Positions 15,521 through 29,300 are shown, counted from the stretch's first letter. The stretch: DNA of 64,000 bases from Helicoverpa zea (GCF_022581195.2 NC_061465.1:6388501-6452500), one strand, 5' to 3'. Notes: generated from the letters alone by a model not told the origin. Numbers and translations are program-made.

Positions 15521-16141
15521 AACGGACGCCATGATTGTTTTTTGGTCATGACGTCATTACGCTACTACAGCTGTCAGTAATACATATTTTGATAGGGTCA
15601 TTTCGCCTGTTGGCGACCATTTAGTGCAGTTGGCAAGTTTGACGGCGATAATAAAAATGCTCCAGCACTCATTTCCATGTCAAATTTGTGTAATGTATTC
15701 CTTATATACTCTATTTTAAGATTAACTTTCAGTTGTATAAGAAATATCTTACGTTTTCTATTTAAATCGATAAACCTCAGAATTAGGCGTTTTACCCAGT
15801 TTGCGTCCACAAAATCCAATTCGCGTCCACCCATGGTCCAGTTCGCGTCCAGCGGCTTTGAAAAGGAATATAGGGGTGAAATTGTTAAGAATTAATAAAG
15901 AAAGATTGTATTTGAACAATTTCTTTATTTAACAATACACTTAATTATTAAAAATCAACATTATCATCATTTAAAATTCACTTTACAAAATAAAAATAAT
16001 TCTTCTCAACATTGGTTTAAGTAACTTAAAATTAGGCAATTAATTTTGAAACTTGAAGAATAAACAGTAATCAATTCTGTTAATTTTACTCTAAATCACA
16101 GGGAATGCTTAAGATCCGCCTTGATTATACTAAGTTTTTGG

Positions 16142-16660
16142 CCATATTATTTTTTTTTTATTAGCCTATGCTGTCCCACTGCTGGGCAAAGGCCTCCCCC
16201 ATAGCCTTCCATTTTTCTCTGTCCATCGCTATTTGTGGCCAGTCCGAGAGGAAGCTGTCCAAGTCTTCTCTCCAGCGTTTTCTTAGTCTCCCTCTCGGTC
16301 ACCTTCCATCCTCAGGGATCCAGTGTGTGGTGATGCTGGCCCACTTGTCCGGGTGCATTCGACTTCAACTTTGCAGACTTATTGCCCAAATCTACTATGC
16401 CCGGATCTTGGACCGGATAATGGTGTTGCGTAGGTATCCGGTCACTAAGCCGTATGCTGAGCAGGCTACGCTCCATGCTCCTTTGGCATACTTTTAGCCT
16501 GGACTTTTGAGATTCTGTCAAAGACCAAGTCTGAGCGCCGAAGGTTAGGATGGGCAGAATACACATGACTAGTTTCCGCTTCAGACATAAAGGGAGTTCT
16601 CCCTTCATGGACCAGTAGCTCTTCCAGGCGTTTTCGATCCGTAGATCGATTTCCTTTCAT
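16142..16660 (-). mobile_element. 5'-truncated, frameshifted RTE-like LINE (RT C-terminal region and tail)
   Basis: On the minus strand this encodes a stretch read from 16608 downward containing PILTFGAQTWSLT and a KVCQRSMERSLL block, the conserved C-terminal region after the reverse-transcriptase fingers/palm in RTE-type non-LTR elements. The frame then breaks near 16440. The 3' end, in a shifted frame, gives a tryptophan-rich C-terminus followed by ATAGGCTAATAAAAAA at 16148-16165, the usual RTE-like tail. Most of the element (endonuclease and most of RT) is missing, so it is dead. It sits antisense within the inverted-repeat element around it and so inserted later. The exact clade is inferred from motif memory only. 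Confidence 0.75.
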
Positions 16661-16936
16661 ATTAAATTAACAAAACAATTTAATAATTTTGTGTAAACAT
16701 ACAACTAAAAGAATTGTTGAGTCAATAAATTATCAGACAAGGTAGCATATTCTTTGCATATTTTTTATCGATTTATTCTTCTCTCGAATAACATTTAACG
16801 CTTTATTTAAATCTTCTTCTGTGTATGTTGTCTTTTCCTTCTTTTTTCCTGTATCGGAAGAACTTATCTTAAATGAAATTACTTATATCAGTTGATAATT
16901 TAATTATAACCACGTATATATCTTAATAAAAAAATG

Positions 16937-16966
16937 TACTGTTTAATATATTAATATTAAACAGTA
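16937..16966. repeat. Short palindrome
   Basis: ACTGTTTAATAT and ATATTAAACAGT are perfect inverted arms around ATTA, giving a 12-bp stem. It lies inside the inverted-repeat element. No function is apparent. Confidence 0.6.
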
Positions 16967-17579
16967 TGTTTTAATTATTTTTTATAAGCAAGTATTTAAC
17001 GAAAACAGTGGACGCAATTTGGTTTATTATTATAGAGGATAGTTTTAGTTCGCGTCCATTGTGGACGCACAGTGGAAGTTTCGTAAAATTCGATGTAGTA
17101 ATTCGCGTCCACCTTATTTTACTCGTTAAATATAAAAAAACATTACCAAATTCATAATAAACATTATACTTTTATTCATCATTAAATTGTAGAAATAGCT
17201 ATCTATCCTAAAATTCACATAAAACAATATAAAACTTACCATCAAACACGCCGCTGCACACTAATTTTTATCTAAAATTCTGCGTGTTTTCGCTTTCTTG
17301 TTGAAGAGCCTAGACTAATTATTTTTTCTAAAAGGATTGGTTGGACGCACAGAACGTTTGTCTATCTGTGCGTGCCTCTTATACATTAACGTATTAGCGG
17401 TAATGACTTTTCGTTTGATTAGTGTGTTAATTGACTTGTTTTCGAGGATTTTTAAAAGGAGATCGGCAAAATGGACGCGAACTGGGCTATGGACGCGAAC
17501 AGGCGAAATGACCCTATGTATTGAAAATTTTAACTGACACTACCGTAATGACGTCATTAGCATGGCGGCGACATTTCGT

Positions 17580-18855
17580 AGTGTTCAAAGACAGATAAAA
17601 AAACCTAAAAACTTTAAACTGCAATAAAAAATATATTTATGTACCTTACGAAGTGAAACTAACATTTCCTGATTGCTTTTCCTCTAAACAATCATTGTAA
17701 TTCACTTTTAATTTTTTTCTCATCTAGACTAAAATACCCTATTGGTGCTGCTGAGAGCTGCAAGTTGATGCTGAGTATTCATACTCATGTATTAAATAAA
17801 ATATGTTGGTATGTACCTATTATGTATTTAATAAATACCTCGTATACACTATACAGTCGACTTACTATGTCTCTGTTTGATCAAGTGTTGGCTTATCAAC
17901 ACAGTGGACCGCTGTTCTCCAGTTAATCAACGGGGTCTTTGTGGCAACCCTGACAACCCCACCGGATGCAAAAACGTGCTTATAAAATAATAAAAAAATT
18001 TTACATGCATGTCCCAACTTATCGTTCTACAAGTTCTACTCATGTATAAACTTTTTAAAAATTCGTCAACGACTTCATTGTCAAACTCATCCTGACAGAG
18101 GACCAGTGGACTATTTTTAAATCATTTATAATCCCTACTATGAACAACACAAGTAGGGACGATAAATTAATCCTTTGCTGGTTTCTTTATTGACAGGTAA
18201 TTAAATACTGAATCAAAATGTATAGAACACATTTATATAATTACGTATCATAGTTTGTTTTAGCATTTATATTCATTTAGAACTAGCAGCGCCCTCTGTT
18301 AATAACAAGGTTTATTAATATGTAATATCTAATTTCGAAGTTGCCAGACAAAAAATAAAAGGTCTGAATACTGCTAGGATTAACATTTGATTGATAAATA
18401 AAAATTAAATATGTAGTTATAATGTGACTAGTATTTTACTCTACTGTATTTATCTTAAGCTAAGATTGAATCAATAATCAGAGATTTTATAAGTAGCTGT
18501 TAATGTCAGATACGTATGTGTCAAATTTGTCAATAGAAATACGTTCCGTCCCACGTCAAAAATTTTTACCAAGTTTAAATTAAAGTTAACAATGCATGGA
18601 TTTTAATTTATAATTACAAGTAAAAACTGAACATGCGACAAATAATGAAAAACTCTTAATCTTAGTCAATAAGGGAGAATTTAAAGTTTATAAAGTATGT
18701 TGTTGTGCGCTTGAATAATTTATAAAACTAAGTTTATCCTAAAACGGACCGTTCTTGTCAAATGAAATAATTATCCGAAAAATCAAAACAAATCCATACA
18801 TGACGACAAATTAAATTCAAGTTTATCAATTCAAGGCCAGATATATGTATTTTAA
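17580..18855. other. Upstream region of the MMSDH gene, nothing further recognised
   Basis: About 1.3 kb of AT-rich DNA between the inverted-repeat element and the MMSDH promoter. No repeat family or open frame is recognised. Confidence 0.5.
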
Positions 18856-18861
18856 TCAGCT

Positions 18862-18867
18862 TCAGTC
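18862..18867 (+). promoter_or_regulatory. Candidate initiator (Inr) of MMSDH
   Basis: TCAGTC matches the arthropod initiator TCAGTY. With A at 18864 as +1, the 5' leader to the ATG would be 72 nt, which is plausible for a housekeeping gene. A TATA-like stretch at 18841-18852 is too close to be a canonical TATA box, and no downstream promoter element is seen. Not tested against transcripts. Confidence 0.4.
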
Positions 18868-18935
18868 GGCATTGCCCCCTCCACGACTGAGGGCCGCTCA
18901 CACATCTTACTGTTTATCGACATAATAAAAACGCC

Positions 18936-21900
18936 ATGGCCTCTGCAATGCTGAAGTTATTGAAAGCTGAAGTAAGTTTGTATAATTTTTATATTTATTC
19001 ATAGGTAGGCTATTTTTAATTCATCATGTGTATTATACACAGCACGTTGTGCGCAGTCACGTTATCGGCTTATAAATATTTAAACAAGAACTGCTCTGAC
19101 CGGTATTATAAATTATGAGAAAGGAATTACAATACGAGCAAAACTAAAAGATTAAACTGCTATGTACCCTCTACGCATGTCGCGTTTTTGTGTGCGTTAT
19201 TATTTAAGTATCAGTGCGTAAATAACATAGTACGTAGCTTGTTTCTCTTATAATCTCTATACCTTTTTTATGAAAAAATATAGTTGCTGAATTATTTCCC
19301 ATTCAACCAATAAATATTGGTTTCAGTATGTCATACATGATTTTTCTTTTCCCTTTTACTGACAGTAAGTAGCTGTTTTATAGACAAACAAAGAGGGTTT
19401 ATACATTCACATAATTTGGTATTTAAACTGGTTACATTATTTATAACCGATACCGATAGGCTTTTGCGCAGTTGAATGTTGATGTTCTAGTTTCAACATG
19501 TCTTTCATTTATTCACTATTGAAATTTCATTGAGTTTACGTAATATTGATGTCAAGAAGATGGGTAGTAGGTACGTATGATACTTCTGGGTGCGAGGAAT
19601 GAAGATACTACTAACTAGAGTGCTGAAGAAACATTAAACACACAAGAGTAAAAGGGAAACATTTTTCTGTTTGCTTTTATTCTAAAGGCTCCAAAAACCA
19701 CTGAACCGATTTGAAAAATTCTTCCTCTATGAATAACATAGGTGACATTTCATCCTGGTATAGGTAGTGGTTCCAAAGGGACACTTGTGAAACTGTGGGA
19801 AAACGGCAATACATAGAAGTTTTGTTTAACTTATTGTGCTCACTTTGAGTTTGGCTTTAGCTTCTGTGTGCTTAGATAATTCATGTGCCCCGAACATACG
19901 TCCAGTACCTATCTTGTTATTTGGTATAGGTGTCACTGCGGGGGGCCATATTACGACAATGTTATAATTTTCAGATTGCAGAGATAAAAAATTTTAATCA
20001 ATGTTATTTTATCTAATTATTCTAGTGATAAGGGTATTTGTTTGACATTGACTTTAAAATAAGTGGTCAACATAACATTTTATACTTGTAACATAAAATG
20101 TAGATTCTTATAAATTCACAATATTAAGATTTTTAAGTCACTTTTAAAACCTTGATGATGTATAAGATCAATGTTAAAATAACAAGTTTGGGTCAACATT
20201 ATCAATACTGATGATAAGAAGAACAGAATATAATAGTTGCATTAAAGTAGTGACGCAATATGTATGACATAACAATCACCTTTTATTTTATTCCTATATA
20301 AACCTAAATATTATTGTTATTACTAGCCTAAAATGTCCCATTGCTGTTCAAAGGCCTCAACATCTCTTCCATACTTCCTGATCCTTCGACTGAATGTAAC
20401 AGTCTATCTTGAGTTCTTTGTATAAGAATTAAGTTTTGACATTTATAATATACTAGCTTTTGCCCGCGGCTTCGCTCCCGTCAACTGACTTCTCTACTTT
20501 ACCCTATTTTTTTTTTCATAAGAACCTTCTCCTGACAATAACAAACACAACAAAAAAAGAATTAGCCAAATTGGTCCAGGCGTTGTTGAGTTATGCGCTT
20601 ACCAACACATTTTGCGATTCATTTTTATATTATAGATTACAGTAAATTATTAATTGGTTTTCAGTCTCAGCTGCTACTGCATAGAAATTACAGTAGTTCA
20701 GTTCCCACCACAAAGCTCTTCATCGACGGGCAGTTTGTGGAGTCCAAGACAAGCAACTGGATTGATCTTACCAACCCAGCTAATAATGAGGTCATTGGCA
20801 GGTAATTCAAAGAATTAAATTATATACATATTTTTAAGTAAACACCCCCATTGAACATATTGTTGCACAAAATATTCTTCATTTTGAATATTTTTGCAGT
20901 TATTAAAAACTAAAATTTATCATGGTTCTACCTATAAAATACATCACACAATGCTGTAAAGTTAAATTGCCTGTCATTATAAAATAACAACTAGTGTATA
21001 AAATATAACACATTCTTCAATTCAACATTAAATGGAACAAGTTAATAATTACTGTGGTGAACTGTTATCAAATTGCCTCAAATAGCATGCAATAGTGCAA
21101 TAGTTAACTATACAATTATTTATTCTGTCATTATGTCAGCCATTAATAAATATTTTAAACACACAGACTGATAATTAATTATTATTTCATTAATTAATAT
21201 GCACATTTTATTTATTTTTGTGAACGAAAGTTTCAAGTTCCGCTATTAATATGCAATTACTTTAAATAATTGTATTGTTTTCTAAGTTTAGTAAACTGTG
21301 ACATAGCGACACACCTTAATCAGCGTTCCCCACTAATTCTTATCAAATAAGTACCTATATTAAAATCTGGCCTCACATGCTGACTTGATTACTGATAACA
21401 CAGTTTTTAGCTCTTATCTCATATTATTTGCCTCCATGTACAATTACGTATTTAATAGCTTATTCTTATCTTCAATAGTTATGTAATAAAACCTACATAA
21501 TGGGACGATATTTTTGGTGAAATAATTATGGTAGGTTGTCTCATTCAAAGAAAGAATATTATACAAATAAGCAGCATGATGTTCATTATCTCTTTCTGTA
21601 TTGGATAAAAACCTAAACTATATGACAAGCTACAATTATTGGAACACAATTTTAACTTTAGTTGTACCTACCAACTAAAGGTGTAATCACCTATGTAGTT
21701 GGTCATCAATTCATCATGTATTGATAGGTATATGATAAATCATACCTATATGTTAATTTTATTCATATCATTTGGCAGCATAAATAACTTTGGTAGAGAC
21801 TTTTGTACTTGGAGTATTTTTTTTTTAGACAAATTCATATGGGCTATTTGTAACATATATTTTTTTTATAATTTACAGGGTACCAGAGGCAACTCAGGAT

Positions 21901-24900
21901 GAATTGAACGCTGCATTGGAGTCGGCCAAAAAGGCGTACAAATCATGGAGCCAGAGCACCATTATGACCAGGCAACAGCTTATGTTCAGGTTTGTAATAT
22001 TGTACGATATATCAATATAATATAATGCCTGTTTTATAGTAGATTTTTATTCCAACACTCAGGTTCAAGTTGGGCCATAGTCGATCATAAATTGTTTCCA
22101 TAAAATATTTAAGTACTTATAAGCCAATATTGAAAATGATCCCTTAAGTTCTGTAGTCGCTCTTCATGTGCTAATATATGAAGCAGTTTATAGTTCCCTT
22201 ACATTGATTTTAGAAACTATAATTTCCCAATTTGACGAAAAAATCTCGCAATTTCTTTAGTCTTCTTCAAACTCAGTTACATGTAAGGATAAGATTAGAA
22301 TAAATAAACCGGCCAAGTGCGAGTCGGACTCGCGCACCGAGGGTTCCGTACAAATGCTGTATAGATAAAAAGTGAGTTTCGCGCCAACCGTTCAGTTTAG
22401 AACAATCATAGTTATGGTAATTTCGTGAGAGTCAAAATAGTTAATATTTTTTATTTTATAATATAACTAAAATAGTAGGCCAGTACCTTGTAAAAGTTAT
22501 TTATATACAACATTTTATAGTCATCATTCAGAAATCTGATTGAAAATAACTAATTATGTCTTAAAGGTCTTGGGGCATATCTGACCCGCTTTGTAAAAAG
22601 TGGCGGACATGAATCAAAGTCGTTTTAAATCGTGGAGAATGGTATGACGTTTCTTTGAATATAAATATTTTATTAAAATTCCATGGAGACGAATGTCCAG
22701 GATCGTTTGAAAAATATAAAAGACAAGCAGTTTCAGAGGATTGTACAGGTTGCAATGGTAGTTTTTATTGGTAAAGACATTTCATAAAGAAGGAAGGTGC
22801 CAATCCGGATGACCAGGATCTGATGAGGATCTGGAAACCCAGAGAAATCGAGGGCAACTCTTGAATATTGTAGGCACGCATCGAGTCATAACCAGACATG
22901 TGAGTGTATTTTTGAGGGTACTGGTAAACTGAAGGTTTGGAGCTGATTTGATTATGGAGACTACAGAGAGTCAAGGGAACTCCCGAACGGTATGTTGCAA
23001 CTACCACGTGTTTGGGCTTATTTTATTCGTATTGGCGAAGACTTTCCACAAAGATAGGTTTGACTGCCATTGTGGGATCGACAGCTAAGATCAGATATAG
23101 TTATGGGAACTCCTTTACAATTTATAACGTAACCTTGTGTTGGAGCTTATTTTATTTTAGGTGATGAGAATTCACTACTAACTTGGGTTAAAGCAGCCAT
23201 TGCAGGAATGGGATCTTTTATTTTTGAGGGATTAATCACCTAAAGAGCCCCAGTTTCAGGTTTTTTTCCGCCTGGTTTCTAGAGCCTTGACAAAAGTGTA
23301 ATTCTGTCCCTTTCTTTGTTTTATAAAGTCGGCATTATTTTATTTTGTAGCATTTTACAAACAAATCCAACTTCAAACATATAAAAAAGCAACAAGAAAA
23401 AAGCAACAAGAAAAAAAACAAAAGCAAGAAAGAAATTAAAAAGATGTTAGGTGCATCGGTCTAGAAGTCGGTGTCTAGAGGATGCATCTATATTTATTTA
23501 ACCACCGAGATCTAGACCGATGCATATGTTACCGTAAGATTACAAACATCGTTAGATTACAATCTATCTCGAGAGATTGTAAACTGTCGAATTATTGTGA
23601 ACCGTAACATCTGATTGCAATTTAACGCATTATTTTTCGCTATATTATAATCTATCGATGAGAAATTGTCAAATTGTCAACTGTCCGAAAGCTCTCTCTG
23701 ATTGGTCAGTCTTTTTGTAAGATCGACCAATCACGACCAGCCGTTCTGTTCCCATGGAGTTCCCGTAGAGTTAGGAATGAAATAGAGGTGTCAGTTAAAT
23801 AAAATAAATGCTCTTCAAAAATTCTTCAAGTATTAAATTTATATAAAAATAACTCTTATAAAAATACAGTTAGGTATTTTGTCTTCAAATACAAACTAAT
23901 ATTTAAAAATAAAATAAAAGGGGTGCTAATTAAACAGGCTTCTTTTTAATATCATTATTCGCCCCCAAAAATGTATGTTGCCTTCTAAATTACTAAGTCA
24001 GCCACAATTAATAAAGCGTCGAGCATCTAAATAATACTATCTTAGCCACGAGTTATCTTCCACTCTAAATACAACTCAGCATGATGGTTATTTTTTTGCA
24101 TCTAAATTTGTAGCATGCATTCTAACAGTAAACTTCTTAAATACTATTAAATGACATCATAAAAATATTTATTTACCTTCTAATTTTTTAACTCGTACCT
24201 ACTGAATTTTTTGTTTAAAATATAACACATCCCATATTAATTGACCCAGCATGGAAGTAAGCATGCAACTTGCAGCAAGCATAACTTCTGTCACGGCTCC
24301 GGCGCTGCGGGGCTCCGGCGGTCCCATGCGAGCTTATCGTCGCAGATGGTTTTCACGCTCACCACCGCAGCTTCGGCTTGCTGGCCGGCGGAGCCGGCCA
24401 GCCTCAGCCGCGGCGGCGAGCGCTGAAACTACCTGCGCCTCAGCTCGCAGGCCGCCTCGCCCCTCCGCGCCTACGCGGTTTTGAATTGCACTCTAGGGGT
24501 AGGGCAGACAAGACTACGTGGAGTCGGTTTTGCAGCGATTCGTTTTCGTCACTAACTTCAATTTTTAATACAATTTTTAATTGTGTGTAATTTGAGTCTT
24601 AAAAATTAAGTACAATTTTTGATTTTATAAAAAATTAAACCGTCACTTATTTTTGCACGTCAAAGAGCTGTGACACCGGGAGTTGCAAAGAACATTGTCT
24701 TTTTTGACGTTCTACCAATCAGCGCGCAAGATGCATTCCGTTCTACGCCAGTTGACAATTTGACCGCTCTACATCGCTCTCGATCTTACAAAAAGACTGA
24801 CCAATCAGGGAGAGCTTTCGGACAGTTGACAATTTGACAATTTCTCATCGATAGATTATAATATAGCGAAAAATAATGCGTTAAATTGCAATCAGGTGTT

Positions 24901-26339
24901 ACGGTTTACAATAATTCGACAGTTTACAATCTCTCGAGATAGATTGTAATCTAACGATGTTTGTAATCTTACGGTGACACATATAAACAGTTTTCTTGTT
25001 GTTTTAGAAGTTGTTTTTTTTTGTAAAAAGTTTTTATTTTTATAACTTTTGTGAAAAGTTCTCGTCAATACGAATAATATAAGCCCAAACACGACGTAAC
25101 TAAAACATACTGTTGAGGAGTTCTCTCGACTTTCTCACGTCTCCATCATCAGGTAAGCTCTAAACCTTCACTGTTTGACAGTATCACCAGACATACATCT
25201 GAGAATCAAGTTTTAATCCTATGCATGCCTACAATTTCTGATAGTTGCCCTCGATTTCTCAGGATTTCCATCATCAGATCCTGACCTGATGACAATGGAA
25301 ATAAACGGCGAGTATACTCTTTCACTACAAAGAAATGATTTCTCAATTCCGTCAAACTTGGTCGTTTAAATTCCCCATTGAAATGAGGAAAATATTTAAT
25401 GTTTACACCTGATTTTCTCTAGATTCCCATGGTTCACATTGATGCGACTAATGCCATAGTAAATCAGAGCCTTTATCATTATACTGTGCTATATTTCGTT
25501 CGTATCCGCCGTGGGTATGGTTTTCATACTAAGGTGCCCAATGACCATTGAATGATTTAAAATTTTTCACAGTTTAGAGGCCATTATATTTAAGAAGTGT
25601 TTGATATGAATTTCACTTTTTATTCAAAACGTTAATATCTCTACGCGTTCATGTGAAAAAGGGTAGGTAGTAAGTTTATAATTATTAAAAAAATATTTTA
25701 TGTCATGTAAGCAAAAATAATATTTTAATATTTTATGTAACTTCAAATTTATCATTTTCGCAATTTTTCCTTTATCTGTACTATATAACGTTGCTTCGTG
25801 CCGAATTTTAAGATTCTGAGTTCACGGGAAGTACCTTGTAGGTTTTGATTCCCTAGCGTGTGACGGAAATTCGTCTAAGGTGTCGGTAAAACTGCTGTAT
25901 CTTTTGATCGCGTTAACTTAGAAGTTTGATTTTTTCATTGCTTAAAGGGACAATAGACCTAGGTATTTGGTATAAATTTCAATTTGGTACCTTTATTCGT
26001 TCGTGAGAAATAAGGTAGTAAGTTTCATTTTATTAAAATATTTTTTTTATATTATATAACAAAAAAAATGAGATTTTCGCAATTTTTCCTATATTTGCAT
26101 TATATAACAATGCTTCATGCCAAATTTCAAGATTCTGAGTTTACGGGAAGTACCCTGTAGGTTTTGATTCCTTTGCGAGTGTCGAGAATTTGTTGAAAAT
26201 ATCGACATAATCGGTTGTATCTTTTGATTGGCTTGGCTTAGAAGCTTGATATTTTCACAGCGTAAAGGGACAATAGACCCGAGTATTTCATGTGAATTTC
26301 AGCTTGATACGTCCACGCGTTCTTAAGATAAAGGGTCTT

Positions 26340-26386
<47 letters not shown>

Positions 26387-29300
26387 GGACAACAAAGTGA
26401 TCCTATAAGGGTTCCGTTTTTTCCTTTCGAGGTACGGAACCCTAAAAAGCATCCAAATTGATGACCTTCTTTCTGGGAAGTCAGTTAAAGACATGTTATT
26501 TTGTAATGCCACAGATTCGCCCGTCTGTTGAGAGAGAAGACGTGCGATTTGGCCAACAAGATCACGGAGGAGCAGGGCAAGACCCTCGCCGACGCCGAGG
26601 GCGATGTTTTCAGAGGCATTCGTAAGTAGTTATCTATCTTCCATCTTATATATAAAGTTCTCGTGTTTACTTATTTTTACCAAATTTTATATGCACATTC
26701 AATAGGTCTGAGAATCGGCTACTGGCTATTTTTAGGGTTCCGTACCCAAAGGGTTAAACGGGACCCTGTTGTTTTCGCACCTCTGTTCGTCCGTCCGTCT
26801 GTCACCAGGTTATATCTCATGAACCGTGATAGCTAGAGAGTTGAAATTTTCACAGATGATGTATTTCTGTAGTCGCTATAACAACAAATACTGAAAACTA
26901 GAATAAAATAAATATTTTGGGGGCCTCCCATACAACAAACGCGATTTTTTGCTCATTTTTGCTCCGGTACGGAACCCTTCGTGCGCGAGTTTTTTCATAC
27001 CCCTAAGTTCACAAAAAAATACATAGAAATAATTTATATGGCATGGTATGTTACTTGCGTAGTTTCTAAATGTATATTTTTTTTTCTATAATCTTCAGAG
27101 TCAGTAGAGCAGGCCTGCAGTATTACCACTCTTCAGTTGGGCGACTCAATCCAGAACATTGCTAAGGACATGGACACACACAGCTACAAAGTACCATTGG
27201 GCGTTGTCGGAGGTAAGAACAAAAATTACACAGAGACGAAGAAAGAAGACGAAAGATCAACCATTTATTTAGATAAAAAAGAAACAAGAAAAAACAGCAG
27301 AAGGAAAACTGAAGGCGCATATCAATTCTGATTGTTGAAAATTTTTTTTACACAAAATTGTGATAGTTAGCCTATTTATTTTTTATAATTGAGGATTAAG
27401 TTATTTTTTTTTGCAAGCTGCTATGACTATTGAAATAGTAAGTATATTCTCAATAATAAGTACATCATCTGAGTAGCCTTTCCCAACTGTATTGGGATTC
27501 TAGTCTAACTGGATGCAGCTGAGTATTAGTATCAATGGACGGACTGCCTATTTCCTCAACCTCCTCAACCCAGTTATCCAGGCAACCCAATACTTCATGA
27601 TAAGACTGTTTGACAGATTTTCTGGCTACCTGAACTAATTGCTAAAGAAGTTCAAATGTCAGCTCACCAATAAAATGTGTTTTTTTAAACACAAAGGAAC
27701 TCGTCTTGAAAAGATGGTCACCCATCCACGGACCAACCTCGCCAACCGTTGCATTCCATTCTTTGTAACAATTGTAATATTGCTACCTAACATATTTTTA
27801 AATATAGGACAAGATAAATATTTTGGAAAATAAATATGTAGGTAGTAGTTATTGTATTGACAACGATAAATACGTACCTATATGTTGTTTCCAAACAAGA
27901 TAAATATTGTGACGTCACGCTGTAATTATCTTATTTGTTACAAGTCGTTACAAATAAATATTTATCAAAACAACTATCTATCGCTTTTCCTACACGCAAT
28001 GTTTCGATGTCCGTACTATTACAATAACTATCAGCTACATGTTCTCTATATTACAATAAGGTCAATTATATCGCTTCTGTTTCAAATGATCGACGCATTG
28101 ATTGTAATCTAAGTGACCATCATTTAATGGGAGAATGAATGATTATACCAAAGGAACAAAGCAATGGAGGTCTTCCACAGGATTTTGTTTTTTGCCAAAC
28201 AAAAATACGCGTAACATATTTTCGTTGTTCTCCCTAAAATAAATTTGATAGGTGGGGATAGAAGTTGTAACTCTCAAGTATGAATGTGTGGGTGCAATTT
28301 CAGTTTAAGTACCAATGCAACTTTTTTAAGTCACCAAATTGATTAAAGTTAGAGGAAAACATCTCTGGAAAACCAAGATTATATAGTCTGAAATCACCAA
28401 CCCGCATTGAGTAAGCGTGGTGATTAACTCTCAATCTTTCTTTGTGTGAGAGATGATGATGATAAAAAGACTGAAAGATGATAACTTATATCTTTCTTTT
28501 AGGTGTGGCCGCATTCAACTTCCCCGTAATGATTCCCCTATGGATGTTCCCGCCGGCGCTGGCGACTGGAAACACCTGCATCATCAAGCCTTCGGAGCAA
28601 GATCCCGGAGCGACGCTCATGATGATGGAGCTGCTCAACGAGGCCGGAGCTCCGCCCGGCGTTGTTAATGTTAGTAAATAAACATCTATGGAAAAACTCG
28701 CCAAAAGCAAAAAAAGTCAAAAGGCTGCTGATAACATAACTGTCGATTATTATTTCATCACAACTGGAGTGTTATTTCTCATAATTGTCCTAGCCTTTTT
28801 TCTTACTACATACACGTACGGACGGACACGCATTTTTACTCCCTAAAACGACGAAAATACAACACGTTTAAATTTTATGTTACGTCACTTCTAGTTATTT
28901 AACTAAAACGTGACGTCAGAAACCACCACTCCCAACCTTCACTGCATTATATTTTAATAAATATTTCATCATCATCCTGTTGCCCTTTTCGGAAATCTAT
29001 TTGGGGTCGGTGCGGCATGTTTTCTTCTTCCATCATCTTCTCTCTGCCTTCATCTCACAAGTAACTTGTCCAATATTTTTGCTTATCTAGAAGACGGACT
29101 AATTAGAAACACTGTTTTTAACCCTGTTATGACGGTTATTGTTCCAGGTTGTTCACGGTACTCGGGACCCAGTGAACTTCATTTGCGATCACCCTGACAT
29201 CAAGGCTGTGTCCTTCGTCGGCGGTGATGCGGCTGGCAAACATATCTACAGCAGAGCTTCGGCTAACGGTATGTACACACTCCACTTTTATTTGCAACTT

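Larger units (their letters stand above)
15524..17575. mobile_element. Non-autonomous DNA element with long inverted repeats and TTCGCGTCCA motifs
   Basis: The two ends are inverted copies. TAGGGTCATTTCGCCTGTT at 15593-15611 reappears inverted ending at 17516. Outside it both sides carry ATGACGTCATTACG followed by a related sequence (15548-15580 and inverted 17538-17562), so the true ends may be the outer arms near 15524 and 17575. Inside, the decamer TTCGCGTCCA or its inverse, with one-base variants, occurs about ten times, clustered near both ends (15800-15851; 17008-17111; 17340; 17472-17499). Clustered subterminal motifs are typical of transposase-binding sites. No transposase is encoded. 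A LINE fragment is nested inside. No target duplication is certain: TA flanks GGGTCATTTCGCC if the inner ends are the real ones. Confidence 0.65.
18972..20664 (+). other. MMSDH intron 1 with repeat fragments
   Basis: GTAAGT...TTTTCAG, phase 0. It holds a repeat fragment near 19670-19810 (contains CACTGAACCGATTTGAAAAA, typical of lepidopteran repeats), a LINE 3'-end scrap at 20322-20400, and a 'gcccgcggcttcgc' family copy at 20454-20640 that ends about 24 bp before exon 2. Confidence 0.6.
22306..26448 (+). repeat. Composite repeat: 'gccaagtgcgagtcgg ... acggaaccctaaaa' family with nested insertions (MMSDH intron 3)
   Basis: The left end, CCGGCCAAGTGCGAGTCGGA and GAGGGTTCCGTAC, and the right end, GATCCTATAAGGGTTCCG followed by GGTACGGAACCCTAAAA, match a very common lepidopteran dispersed repeat whose copies are normally about 0.5-1.5 kb. 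Here the ends are over 4 kb apart because the body contains an inverted pair of related blocks (22785-23050 against 25060-25300) and the 1453-bp element at 23527-24979. The body also carries an (GACA)n run at 26339-26391. It fills nearly all of MMSDH intron 3 and ends 66 bp before exon 4. Its class is uncertain to me; it codes for nothing. Confidence 0.65.

Noticed and set aside
16168..16497. 109-codon plus-strand open frame
   Set aside because: It is the antisense shadow of the minus-strand LINE fragment.
24241..24590. Three overlapping open frames of 61-77 codons in the GC-rich core of the twin element
   Set aside because: They exist because GC-rich DNA has few stop codons. The same frames occur in the second copy only because the copies are nearly identical, and they look like no protein.
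26288..26512. 74-codon minus-strand frame with repeated Ser-Val-Cys-Leu
   Set aside because: Translation of the (GACA)n microsatellite; a similar false frame at 63688-63885 comes from (ATACAGAC)n.
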